Shown one piece after another: positions 41,024-49,129 of a stretch of 64,000 bases of DNA. The stretch spans positions 1 through 64,000 of the forward strand of contig JAGCPF010000019.1 in assembly GCA_017642335.1 (NCBI GenBank). The letters are read 5' to 3'. Under the pieces are notes generated by a model. The model did no database searches and was not told the DNA's origin. It worked only from the letters and a program-made list of their open reading frames with translations. Made by a program: the position numbers and the translations under genes. The stretch's first letter is position 1. Every line of letters begins with the position of its first letter. Origin of the DNA: Fibrobacter sp. (lineage in GTDB: Bacteria; Fibrobacterota; Fibrobacteria; Fibrobacterales; Fibrobacteraceae).

Positions 41024-42436
41024 GTGATCGATCTTGTGAAAATTGCTGGCCTTCTTGTCGGGTTTTGTGCCTGTGTCGCCTTTGCTGAGCCTTCTGCTGC
41101 CCCAGAAACGGGTGCTGCCGGTTGCTCTGATGGCGTTGTGGTCTCGTCCATTGAATTCAAGGGCCTAGAGCGAACGAACCCGCGTGTCGTGAAGCGTGAA
41201 CTTTTGAACAAGGTGGGGGAGCCGTTCTCTGCCGAAAAGTTCGAAACCGAAAAACTCCGCCTGCAAGACCTCGACCTCTTCACCGAAATCACCGTAACCT
41301 GCACCCCCGTAGCCCCCCAGCCCTCGTCTAATCAAGACACTCTCTCGTCTCTCGTCTCTCGTCTCTCGTCTAATCAAGACACTCTCTCGTCTCTCGTCTC
41401 TCGTCTCTCGTCTAATCTAACTTACACCTTCAAGGAAATTTTCCGCTGGATTCCCTCTCCGGCGGGCAAGACGACAGACCGCGACGGTCTCATGCTTGGG
41501 CTTGCGCTTGCCAACCTGAATCTGCTGGGCGAGGATATCCGTGTCGAGGTGCAGTACCGCACTTCAACAGACCCGTTCTTCGACAAGAATGAATACGTGC
41601 TCTATGCGAGTTCCCCGTACCTGTTCGGGTTCCCGCTAGGTTGGAACTTCGAGTTCTCGCATACCGATAGCTACGACGATATTCGCGACTATCACGACAA
41701 TAGCTGGCTTCTCGATTTGGACTTGGACTATAAATTCTTGCCGCACATGTATATCTTGGCAACGGTCGGCGGCAGGAAGCTGGACCGGGCTGCACTCTTG
41801 CCGGAATTCGGCCTGGGGTTCGCCTTTGACTACCGCGACGCGAAGATTGATACCCGCAAGGGAATCTATTTCGAGTACATGCTTACCCATGTGGGAGGAT
41901 TGGATGAGGATAAAGTCGCATGCGAGGGTGGTTGCGAATCCATGGGTACTGAGAATTTCTGGGAACTTCTGGCCGATGCGCGTGCTTACTATACTGTCAG
42001 CCGCTTCGTGACGGGGGCGACATCGCTTGTTCGTTATCGTCCGGGCGAAGTCAAGTTCTATGACTACTTTTCCCATGGCGGCGTGAATTCTTACCGCGGA
42101 CGCTACGGGGATGCAGAGCGCCTGGGCGTACACGAGGCCCTGCTCAATCTTGAGGAACGCTTTGTCTTGCTGGACCGCCAGTCGGCAAGTATTTGTGGGG
42201 TCAACTTCTTCTATGGTGTTCAGCTGGTGGCTGGCCTTGACGGAAGCCTTATCTGGAATTCGGGTCATCCCGGCTGGGATAACTACGAGGGGGCTGTCTA
42301 TGGCGGTGTCCACCTGGTGATTCCTGCGGTGGACCGTTTGCGTTTCGAAGTGGGCTATAGCCCCGACAGGGGGGAACCCAAGTATTTCTTCGGGATAATG
42401 GAGAAGGTCTCCACGTCCCGCTGGCGTAGCCGCTGA
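41024..42436 (+). CDS. BamA/TamA-family outer-membrane protein with one POTRA and a repeat-derived linker
   Basis: 470 aa from GTG 41024. Signal peptide MIDLVKIAGLLVGFCACVAF. One POTRA domain lies at about 38-95 (VVSSIEFKGLERTNPRVVKR). The beta-barrel (about 145-470) contains the surface-antigen-type strand FSHGGVNSYRGRYGD, a variant of the BamA RGF/Y loop. Residues 99-131 are two copies of NQDTLSSLVSRLSS, encoded by a 42-bp tandem repeat of tctctcg heptads. That insert lies exactly between the POTRA and the barrel. With a single POTRA it may be a specialised translocase or outer-membrane enzyme carrier; the role is inferred. Confidence 0.8.
   Translation: MIDLVKIAGLLVGFCACVAFAEPSAAPETGAAGCSDGVVVSSIEFKGLERTNPRVVKRELLNKVGEPFSAEKFETEKLRLQDLDLFTEITVTCTPVAPQPSSNQDTLSSLVSRLSSNQDTLSSLVSRLSSNLTYTFKEIFRWIPSPAGKTTDRDGLMLGLALANLNLLGEDIRVEVQYRTSTDPFFDKNEYVLYASSPYLFGFPLGWNFEFSHTDSYDDIRDYHDNSWLLDLDLDYKFLPHMYILATVGGRKLDRAALLPEFGLGFAFDYRDAKIDTRKGIYFEYMLTHVGGLDEDKVACEGGCESMGTENFWELLADARAYYTVSRFVTGATSLVRYRPGEVKFYDYFSHGGVNSYRGRYGDAERLGVHEALLNLEERFVLLDRQSASICGVNFFYGVQLVAGLDGSLIWNSGHPGWDNYEGAVYGGVHLVIPAVDRLRFEVGYSPDRGEPKYFFGIMEKVSTSRWRSR
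41323..41415 (+). repeat. In-frame heptad insert in the BamA-like gene, 42-bp tandem duplication
   Basis: The unit from taatcaagac (41329) recurs at 41371, a period of 42 nt. Within each unit tctctcg runs four times. A 42-nt step is a multiple of both 3 and 7, so reading frame and heptad phase are both kept. Confidence 0.9.
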
Positions 42437-42441
42437 CACCC

Positions 42442-42471
42442 TTGACTTTTTGTAAATTTTTGTTAAATTTG
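42442..42471 (+). promoter_or_regulatory. Promoter of ppa (TTGAC-N17-TAAATTTG)
   Basis: TTGAC at 42442-42446 and TAAATTTG at 42464-42471, separated by 17 nt. The leader of about 55 nt carries an imperfect GGGCCC/GGGTCCC hairpin and GGAG before ATG 42533. Confidence 0.65.
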
Positions 42472-42532
42472 TGTTGTTTTTTTAGTATGAAAAATAAAAT
42501 GGGCCCGCTGTGGGTCCCTCTGGAGAAAATAG

Positions 42533-43123
42533 ATGGCTATAAATTATCTGGATCTCCCCATTGGTCGCAAGTACCCTTACGAGGTGGAATGCGTGGTGGA
42601 AATCGGCAAGGATACGAGCCTCAAGTACGAATATGACGAGCGTCTGCACGTGTTCCGCCTGGACCGCTGCCTGCTCAGTTCCATGAGCTATCCCTGCACA
42701 TATGGTTTTATCCCGAGCACCAAGGCCGATGACGGTGACGCGCTCGACATGCTTATTTACAGCCCGGCTTCGATGATGACGGGTACTGTCTGCACCTGCC
42801 GCGTTATCGGTGCACTCGACATGACTGACGGCGGCAAGAAGGACTACAAGGTCCTGGGCGTCCCTGTGTTCAACCCGCGCCCCATCAAGGACATTGCCGA
42901 CGTGGACCAGATGTTCCTGCGCATCACGAAGAACTTCTTCCAGAACTACAAGGAACTGGAAGGCAAGGACGTGCAGATTGGCGAATGGCAGGACGCTGCG
43001 TTTGCCCGTGAGAAGGTGATTGCCGCCCATCGCGCCTATTTCCAGAACCAGGTGCAGATTCCTGACACGTTCTACCAAGAACCGGAACATGGCGACCATC
43101 TCCCGCCAGAAGAACTGATTTAG
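42533..43123 (+). CDS. ppa: Inorganic pyrophosphatase (family I)
   Basis: 196 aa. It contains the family I signature DDGDALDMLIYSP (Asp residues binding Mg2+) and ECVVEIGKDTSLKYEYDE, with SYPCTYGFIPST between. It hydrolyses pyrophosphate in the cytoplasm and drives biosynthetic reactions. A good Shine-Dalgarno (CTGGAGAAAATAG) and a strong promoter lie upstream, and a hairpin terminator follows. The Cys-rich CTYGF and VCTCRV positions are slightly unusual but not at catalytic sites. Confidence 0.93.
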   Translation: MAINYLDLPIGRKYPYEVECVVEIGKDTSLKYEYDERLHVFRLDRCLLSSMSYPCTYGFIPSTKADDGDALDMLIYSPASMMTGTVCTCRVIGALDMTDGGKKDYKVLGVPVFNPRPIKDIADVDQMFLRITKNFFQNYKELEGKDVQIGEWQDAAFAREKVIAAHRAYFQNQVQIPDTFYQEPEHGDHLPPEELI

Positions 43124-43145
43124 TGCTGATCGGGGAAACTTTTTT

Positions 43146-43169
43146 TGGGCGGAAACGCCCATTTTTTTT
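43146..43169 (+). terminator. Rho-independent terminator after ppa
   Basis: TGGGCG-GAAA-CGCCCA stem-loop (43146-43161) followed by eight Ts. The T-run before the stem would allow termination on the other strand too. Confidence 0.85.
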
Positions 43170-43221
43170 GCGTAAAAATGTGATATTCTTTGCATTTTGC
43201 GAAAAAAAAGGGGGGTGGCTG

Positions 43222-43251
43222 TTTGAAAATCCGTAAAAAGATGTATTTTTG
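43222..43251 (+). promoter_or_regulatory. Promoter of the 43300 lipoprotein gene
   Basis: TTTGAAAA (43222-43229) lies upstream of TATTTTTG (43244-43251), with 18 nt between TTTG and the -7 element. The leader ends with CGGGAG before ATG 43300. Confidence 0.5.
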
Positions 43252-43299
43252 TAAGCAACTAGTTACAATTCTATAGTAGGTCTGCCTACGGGAGTTAAG

Positions 43300-45537
43300 A
43301 TGATTTTAAAACGTAGTTCCTTTATGCTGTTGGGGGCCATGACTTTTTCTGCGGCCCTGCTCCTCGGCGCCTGCGGCGACAGTTCGTCCTCGTCTGGCAC
43401 TAACGAAGATGATGAACTGGGCGTGACCGAAATTAAGGCGAAGTCCTCCAGTAGTAGCAAGAAAAAGAATTCCAGTTCCAGTTCCGATACGTCGGTAAAT
43501 GATGCGGAAGATCCTTCCGACCTTCAGGAATCCACGTCTCTGGCGACGCCGACCGGTTTTTCCGTATCTAGGCTCGCTCCGAGCGTCTGGGAACTGAGCT
43601 TCTCCTACGATGACAAGTCCGAAGCGGAAAGCTTTGTCGTGCAGCGCTTCGCTCCCGGGAACAAGTCTTGGGAAGAATTTGATGAAATCGGCGCCGACAT
43701 GACGCACTTCCTGGTCGATGGCGATACCAACGGCGGTTACTATTACCGCCTTGCGGCCAAGAACGAGAAGACCCGTTCCGCCTACACGAACGAAATCTTT
43801 GTGTCCGAGGAAATCGATTATGCCGAGGGAATTTCGCTTACCGCTCCTACGGCAAAGCCGAACGTCTCCGAGGAGAATGTCCTCGAACTCGTGCTGACCG
43901 GGAACTACCCAAGCAAGAAGATTACGAAATCCGTGTACAACAAGAACTCCAAGGGTGAGTCCGTCGGCGGCGTGTTCTACGAGGCCCGCTTCGTGACGGG
44001 TACCGAGAAGAGCGTCGACACGGTCAAGGTCTCCGCTGACCAGTCCTCCATCGCGAAGGAATTCGAGAGCGTCGACGAGCAGTGCAACGCCTACGCCCAG
44101 ATCCGCGTGGTGTGGACCGACAAGAACGGCGTTTCCGATTACGGTGACTGGTCCGACCCGATGGGTACGAAGGCCGGAACGAACACCAACCTTGTCGATT
44201 CGGAAAAGCGCTGCGAATCGAAGACCGTCACTGATGAAGGCGGCGAATCGGGCAGCGAAGAAAAGCCCAAGGTCGCTTTTGCTGTCCCGACGAACCTGGT
44301 GGTGAAGAACCAGGACGCCGGCACCTGGATGCTGGAATGGGCGTACAAGCCTGTGGAAGCCCGTCCGGAAGAAGGCTTCGTTGTGCAGAAGCTGAACCTG
44401 GACGAAAGCAAGTGGGAAGTGTTCGATACCACCGGAACGGGTGTTTACCGTGCGATGATTACGGGCCTTTCTGACCCGTACAACTATTTCCGCGTAGCGG
44501 CTTTCGACGACGATGGCGTTTCCGAATTCTCGACCGACGTCCTTATCGCCTTGAGCGAAGAAGATGCCGAGGCCGTAGTGGTTGCCCCGCCATCAGGGCT
44601 TGCTCTCGCTCGCATTGCGCCGAGCGTGTGGGAACTCAGCTGGCAGTACGACGTCTCGACCGACAATCCGGAAAGGAAGTTCATCATCCAGAGTTCCAAA
44701 CTGAAGGACTTCGAGTGGACTGACGTCAAGACCGATATCGAAGGCAACGTGCGCTACTACCACGTTCAGGGCCGCGACAAGATCGAGACCTATTACCGCA
44801 TGGCTGTCATCGACAAGGGCGACACTTCCGCCTTTACCGAGGCTATCCAGCTGACTCCGGAAATCGCGTACCGCGAATACATGGCGCTCAATGTCCCTGT
44901 TCCGTCGACGAAGTTCATCAAGTACTACACTACGAACTACGAAGTGGACAAGGATACTTCCACGAAGAACGACGTGACGTACGTTGACGCTCAGGCGATT
45001 TACACGATTACGGAGAACTTTATCAGCAAGTACATCGCCGAATCGGAATACACGGATACGATGTATTACGAGGCCCGCTGGTTCACCTCCTTGGAACACT
45101 ACAACGATTACAAGCTGGATTGCGAAGGCAAGAAGACCTCCAACGGTTGCGATAGCTGCTATTGGGAAGAATCGTTCCCGTACCAGGAACCCTCCATTAC
45201 CAAGGGCTTCTATGAAAACGATATCTATGGCTATGGAGCCGATGGTGCCAAGGATACCACGATGTACAGTTACTGCAAGATTATATCCGGCTACAATCCG
45301 GCCGACCATGGCAAGATTTACGACCCGAATACAGACGAGACCGAAAGACAGGCTATCATCGCTACGGAAGTGGCCATGTCCAAGTGCCAGCAGCACTATG
45401 CCCGCAATATTTGCGGCTACTATGTCCAGATCCGCATTGTTTGGACGGACAAGAACGGAGAGACCGACTGGAGCGAATGGACTCCTCCTCTCAGTGTTGC
45501 CGACATCAGCGGTGCGTCTGACATTTGTGCTCAATAA
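43300..45537 (+). CDS. Surface lipoprotein with fibronectin-III-like repeats
   Basis: 745 aa. The lipoprotein signal ends LLLGAC (Cys25), followed by poly-Ser/Lys linkers (SSSSSKKKNSSSSS). Three FN3-like modules are recognisable from a recurrent strand pattern: LAPSVWELSFSYDDKSEAES (about 85), AGTWMLEWAYKPVEARPEEG (about 345) and IAPSVWELSWQYDVSTDNPE (about 445). Two copies of the segment IRVVWTDKNG / IRIVWTDKNG with nearby Asp-Trp-Ser show further internal duplication. It is probably exposed on the outer membrane and involved in substrate or protein binding. No catalytic motif is visible. Confidence 0.75.
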   Translation: MILKRSSFMLLGAMTFSAALLLGACGDSSSSSGTNEDDELGVTEIKAKSSSSSKKKNSSSSSDTSVNDAEDPSDLQESTSLATPTGFSVSRLAPSVWELSFSYDDKSEAESFVVQRFAPGNKSWEEFDEIGADMTHFLVDGDTNGGYYYRLAAKNEKTRSAYTNEIFVSEEIDYAEGISLTAPTAKPNVSEENVLELVLTGNYPSKKITKSVYNKNSKGESVGGVFYEARFVTGTEKSVDTVKVSADQSSIAKEFESVDEQCNAYAQIRVVWTDKNGVSDYGDWSDPMGTKAGTNTNLVDSEKRCESKTVTDEGGESGSEEKPKVAFAVPTNLVVKNQDAGTWMLEWAYKPVEARPEEGFVVQKLNLDESKWEVFDTTGTGVYRAMITGLSDPYNYFRVAAFDDDGVSEFSTDVLIALSEEDAEAVVVAPPSGLALARIAPSVWELSWQYDVSTDNPERKFIIQSSKLKDFEWTDVKTDIEGNVRYYHVQGRDKIETYYRMAVIDKGDTSAFTEAIQLTPEIAYREYMALNVPVPSTKFIKYYTTNYEVDKDTSTKNDVTYVDAQAIYTITENFISKYIAESEYTDTMYYEARWFTSLEHYNDYKLDCEGKKTSNGCDSCYWEESFPYQEPSITKGFYENDIYGYGADGAKDTTMYSYCKIISGYNPADHGKIYDPNTDETERQAIIATEVAMSKCQQHYARNICGYYVQIRIVWTDKNGETDWSEWTPPLSVADISGASDICAQ

Positions 45538-45557
45538 ATCGCAAAGGGTATAAAGAA

Positions 45558-45588
45558 AAAAGCGGGGCGTTTGCCTCGCTTTTTTTTG
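45558..45588. terminator. Bidirectional terminator between the lipoprotein and metXW genes
   Basis: AAAGCGGGGC-GTTT-GCCTCGCTTT with one G-U pair, an A-run before and seven or more Ts after. It serves the lipoprotein gene on the plus strand and may also end metXW (stop at 45603), which lies just beyond. Confidence 0.8.
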
Positions 45589-45602
45589 TTCAAAAAATTT
45601 TT

Positions 45603-47396
45603 TTATTTCTTCGAAATGGTTGCGATGACGTGTTCGGCGCCGAAGTTCGGGATGCCGATGGCGGTGAGGAACTTGCTCAGCGAGTGCTCGCTCTGGAAGT
45701 TGATGTTCTCGATGCGGAACCCTTCCTTTTTGCAGAGCGTGTAGAAGTCCTTTACCGTCAAGAGGCGAATGTTCGGCGTGTCGTACCACTCGTACGGCAG
45801 TTCCTTGGACTTGGGCATGCGACCGTGGAGCATGAGGCTTCCGCGGGTAGTCCAGTGCCCGAAATTCGGGAACGTGACGATGGCCTTCTTGGCGACGCGC
45901 AGCAGTTCGTTCAGGAGCGCCACGGGGTCGCGGATTTCCTGGATGGTACGGTTGATAATCGCGTAGTCGAAGCTGCCGTCCTTCAAGTCCGAGATGCCGC
46001 GGTCGTCCAAGTCGCGCTGGATGACCTGCACGTCCTTTTCGAGACAGTCCAAAATGCCGGTGATGTTCTTCTCGATGCCGAATCCGGTGACCTTCTTCTT
46101 CTTGGCGAGGAAGTCGAGCAAGTCGCCGCTGCCGCAACCGAGGTCGAGCACGTGGCTGCCTTCCTTCACGAGTTTGCCGAGCAACTTGAAGTCGCTTTCT
46201 TCGTGGAACACGGGGACGGCCTGCGTGCCTTGCTGTGGGATAATCTTGGAATCAAGGAATCGGCCCACGGCCTTTCCGAGTTCACCCACTTCGATGAGGA
46301 ATCCGTCGTGTCCGAACTGCGTGTCGAGTTCAAGGCTCGTGACTGACTTGCCCACGTTCAAGAGCGCACTCGTGATGCGGCGGCTCTCGTGCGGCGGGAA
46401 CAGCCAGTCGGTGGAGAGGTTTACGTTCAGCACTTCGGCCTTGATGTCCTTGAAGGCGTTTTCGATGCTGCCGTATTCGGTTTCCAAATCGAATGCGTCG
46501 GTCGCGTGTGCGATATGCAAATAACTGTTCGCGTCGAAGCGGTCTACGAATTTTTTGCCCTGGTAACGCAGGTAGCTCTCGATGGGTAGTTGCAGGTCGA
46601 ACGGCGTAGAATACGTGACGGCGTGGCTCTTGTTCTCTTGCGCCTGTGCGCGTTTGAACTTCTGTTCCATGCCGATGGCCGAAAGGTAGGTGATGTGCGC
46701 GAGCTTGCGGGCGTTTGCGAGGCCCACGTCGGGCTTTTGCGCCTTGTCGTAGTAGTCTCCGCCGTTGAAGTCCGGGTCTTGCGTAATCACGTCGCGCGCC
46801 ACGACTTCGAATCCGAGCGCCTGGCTCGAGAAACGCGGTGAACTAGCGATGATTACGATGCGCTTCACTTGTTCGGGGTAGTAGATGGCCCACTTCATGG
46901 CCTGGAAACCGCCCATGGAGCCGCCCAGGACGCAGTAGAATTCCTTGATGCCGAGGCCGTCGGCGAGTTCCTTCTGCGCATGCACCATGTCGCCGATGGT
47001 GATGATGGGGAAGGTGCTGCCGTAAGGCTTGCCGGTGCGCGGGTTGATGGTCGCGGGGCCTGTGGTGCCCTTGCAGCCGCCCAGGATGTTGCTGCAGACC
47101 ACGAAGAAGCGGTCCGTGTCAATGGCTTTGCCGGGGCCGATGAGTTCGTCCCACCAGCCGGCCTTCTTGTCGTTTTCGGTGTACCAGCCGGCGGCATGCG
47201 CATCGGCGGTCAGCGGCGAGCACACCCATACCGCGTTGTCAGCAGCGGCGTTCAGCTTGCCGTAAGTCTCGTAACGGATAGTCAGCGCGGGGAGCGTGCT
47301 TCCGTTTTCCAGCACAAAACCGGCCTCGCCATAGTCCTTGACGAAGTCCTTCGGCTCCACGGGGCCGATGCTGGATTTATGCAAATATTCACTCAT
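45603..47396 (-). CDS. metX: MetX-MetW fusion: homoserine O-acetyltransferase plus methyltransferase-like MetW
   Basis: 597 aa from ATG 47396 (MSEYLHKSSI). Residues 1-385 are MetX: the alpha/beta-hydrolase nucleophile elbow LGGSMGGFQ (Ser160), Asp330 in STDWLFPP and His363 in FGHDGF complete the triad. Residues 400-597 are MetW: the SAM-site strand VLDLGCGSGDLLDFL, then YAIINRTIQEIRDPVALLNE and a full C-terminus. In proteobacteria metX and metW are separate neighbours and MetW is needed for MetX activity (known), so a fusion gives fixed stoichiometry. It acylates homoserine in methionine synthesis. TATATTTA 5 nt upstream suggests a leaderless transcript. Confidence 0.9.
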   Translation of the reverse strand: MSEYLHKSSIGPVEPKDFVKDYGEAGFVLENGSTLPALTIRYETYGKLNAAADNAVWVCSPLTADAHAAGWYTENDKKAGWWDELIGPGKAIDTDRFFVVCSNILGGCKGTTGPATINPRTGKPYGSTFPIITIGDMVHAQKELADGLGIKEFYCVLGGSMGGFQAMKWAIYYPEQVKRIVIIASSPRFSSQALGFEVVARDVITQDPDFNGGDYYDKAQKPDVGLANARKLAHITYLSAIGMEQKFKRAQAQENKSHAVTYSTPFDLQLPIESYLRYQGKKFVDRFDANSYLHIAHATDAFDLETEYGSIENAFKDIKAEVLNVNLSTDWLFPPHESRRITSALLNVGKSVTSLELDTQFGHDGFLIEVGELGKAVGRFLDSKIIPQQGTQAVPVFHEESDFKLLGKLVKEGSHVLDLGCGSGDLLDFLAKKKKVTGFGIEKNITGILDCLEKDVQVIQRDLDDRGISDLKDGSFDYAIINRTIQEIRDPVALLNELLRVAKKAIVTFPNFGHWTTRGSLMLHGRMPKSKELPYEWYDTPNIRLLTVKDFYTLCKKEGFRIENINFQSEHSLSKFLTAIGIPNFGAEHVIATISKK

Positions 47397-47401
47397 ATGC
47401 A

Positions 47402-47409
47402 TAAATATA
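47402..47409 (-). promoter_or_regulatory. -7-like element TATATTTA of metXW
   Basis: TATATTTA on the minus strand ends 5 nt before ATG 47396. The other in-frame ATGs further upstream would place it inside the coding region, which supports the chosen start. Confidence 0.4.
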
Positions 47410-47433
47410 GTAAAAAGAGGAACCGCTTGGTAG

Positions 47434-47568
47434 ATGGCGGGAATCGGATGTCCGCAAGATGGATGGGTATGGCGGTTAGCCGAGAACGCCGTCAATGCCC
47501 GTGAAATGTTGAAAGAATCGGGTATGCAGGCGGTTTCGGACGGATTTTTCGAACGAGCGTATTGGTAA
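47434..47568 (+). CDS. Possible small ORF, 44 aa, divergent from metXW
   Basis: ATG 47434 to TAA 47566-47568 reads MAGIGCPQDGWVWRLAENAV and ends SDGFFERAYW. It has protein-like composition, but there is no Shine-Dalgarno and no recognised motif. It may equally be the decayed 3' end of a lost gene. Confidence 0.2.
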   Translation: MAGIGCPQDGWVWRLAENAVNAREMLKESGMQAVSDGFFERAYW

Positions 47569-47675
47569 AGACTATTGCCTGCTATAATAAAAAAGTAGAG
47601 CGCTTTTAGCTTTATTTCTCCTAAAAATGGAGCGTGTTCCTTTTTTTGATTTCATTAATAACTTATATTAGCGGT

Positions 47676-48092
47676 ATGAATTGGAATGAACCGCAGATCA
47701 TTGATATCCCGATTGCTCACGACCAGCGGGGCAACCTCAGCGTTGTCGAGGGCGGGGAATTGATTCCCTTTGACATCAAGCGACTCTATTACTTGTACGA
47801 TGTTCCGGGGGGTGCGATGCGTGGCGGACATGCCCACCGTAAATTGCGTCAGCTGATTATCGCCGCAAGCGGCAGTTTTGACGTGATTCTGGATGACGGG
47901 AATGGCCGCCAGAAGTTCTCGCTGAACCGTTCCTACCATGGATTGTACATTCCGACAATGCATTGGCGCGAAATCGAGAATTTTTCTTCGGGTGCTGTGT
48001 GTATGGTTCTTGCGTCGGAACATTACGACGAGTCGGACTACATCTACGAATACGATGATTTTATTCGCGAAGTTACAGCGAATAAAGTTTAA
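47676..48092 (+). CDS. Sugar 3,4-ketoisomerase, FdtA/QdtA-like cupin
   Basis: 138 aa from ATG 47676 (the frame opens at 47634, but TATATTAG at 47664-47671 and the typical start MNWNEPQIIDIPIAHDQRGN favour this one). The family motifs RGNLSVVEGGELIPFDIKRL, YYLYDVPGG and RGGHAHRKLRQLIIA (active-site His) are present. It converts dTDP-4-keto-6-deoxyglucose to the 3-keto isomer, the step before 3-amination. The FdtB-like aminotransferase 1 kb away fits the same pathway. Whether the product has galacto or gluco configuration cannot be read. Confidence 0.85.
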   Translation: MNWNEPQIIDIPIAHDQRGNLSVVEGGELIPFDIKRLYYLYDVPGGAMRGGHAHRKLRQLIIAASGSFDVILDDGNGRQKFSLNRSYHGLYIPTMHWREIENFSSGAVCMVLASEHYDESDYIYEYDDFIREVTANKV

Positions 48093-48098
48093 TTTGTA

Positions 48099-49061
48099 TT
48101 AGAAATTTTTAGTAAAATAAATATTTGTGGCGGGTTCGCTTCCGAACGCTTCTTTGAACCGGAAGAGGTTCGTGTTCAAGAAATTTCCTCCGTCTTCGGT
48201 CGAGATTCCCCAAGAAAAACGGAGATAGCCGTTTTTGGCGGCTTCGCGCATCACGTTGATGAACAGTGCCGTGGTCGCATTGGTCCCGTTTTTGCTTTCG
48301 TCGGGAGCGAGGTACTGGAAATGCAGCACCTTTGGATTGTCGAAGGCGAACAGCATGATTCCGGATAGGTATGTCTCTTTGTCCCACATCCCTCGGAAAA
48401 TGAGCTTGCCCGGGAATCGCTGTTGCAAATCGCGGAGTTCGTCAATTGTGTGGACGGGGTGCGTCTTGTACTTCGCCTTCGAAATCACGAGGAATTTGTA
48501 GAATAGCTCGAGTTCGGAATCTTCAATTGCGCGGTAGGTGAGCCCATGGGCTTCGGCGCTGCGGAAATTCCTGCGGCATTCTCCCTTGCATTTCAGGAGA
48601 GGATCTTCGCCTGCGTCGAGCGGTGTGATGCAACTGAGTTCCGTGTGCCTTGCATAACCGTGATGCTCGAGGACGTATTCCAGCAAGTCGTTTTTCCCGC
48701 TGCAAAAAGCTTGTGCGGTAATTTTTAGTCTTGCGCTTTTGTACTGGCTGCGGAGGTGGTTGTCGATGGTCTCGACAATTTCGACCATGCGGCTGGCACT
48801 CGTGAAATCCTTCGAGATGACGGGGCCACCGAAAGTGGAACCCTGGTGCGATATGAATGTCGCGTTAGCGGTGTTCCCGGGGACTGCGGCAACGATGATT
48901 CCGCTTTTTTCGACCAGGAACGAAGCGTCTTTAAAACGCCCTTCCGGGTGGTAGTTCAAGAACTTGCGCGTCTGCAGAAACGTCCCGTTGAAGGACTCTT
49001 CCATGATGAAGCGGTCCCAGCGGGATTCCATTTCGTTGTTGTACGGCAAAATTTCGAACAT
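48099..49061 (-). CDS. GNAT/FemAB-like acyltransferase
   Basis: 320 aa from ATG 49061. The first 130 residues and the last 150 each have an acyltransferase-like arrangement. The C-terminal half shows ECRRNFRSAEAHGL, ELELFYKFLVISKAKYKTHP and FRFKEAFGSEPATNIYFTKN, matching the FemAB/BioF2-type double GNAT fold. Located between FdtA-like and FdtB-like genes, it could N-acylate the 3-amino sugar in place of the usual hexapeptide FdtC; this is inferred from position only. It is transcribed against its neighbours, and a AATATTTG element lies 3 nt upstream of its start. Confidence 0.6.
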   Translation of the reverse strand: MFEILPYNNEMESRWDRFIMEESFNGTFLQTRKFLNYHPEGRFKDASFLVEKSGIIVAAVPGNTANATFISHQGSTFGGPVISKDFTSASRMVEIVETIDNHLRSQYKSARLKITAQAFCSGKNDLLEYVLEHHGYARHTELSCITPLDAGEDPLLKCKGECRRNFRSAEAHGLTYRAIEDSELELFYKFLVISKAKYKTHPVHTIDELRDLQQRFPGKLIFRGMWDKETYLSGIMLFAFDNPKVLHFQYLAPDESKNGTNATTALFINVMREAAKNGYLRFSWGISTEDGGNFLNTNLFRFKEAFGSEPATNIYFTKNF

Positions 49062-49129
49062 ACCCAAATATTAGCAAACTTTTTTGCTATTTTCGCTAGG
49101 AGACTTTGTAAAAGTCCTAGAGGTAACCG

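Noticed and set aside
42442..42636. Leader ORF overlapping the ppa start (MKNKMGPLWVPLEKID)
   Set aside because: It is out of frame with ppa, has no family match and overlaps the ppa coding region extensively.
47400..47495. Upstream start for metXW giving MTAFSANRHTHPSC
   Set aside because: The extension has no family similarity and would place the promoter element inside the coding region; MSEYLHKSS at 47396 is the natural start.
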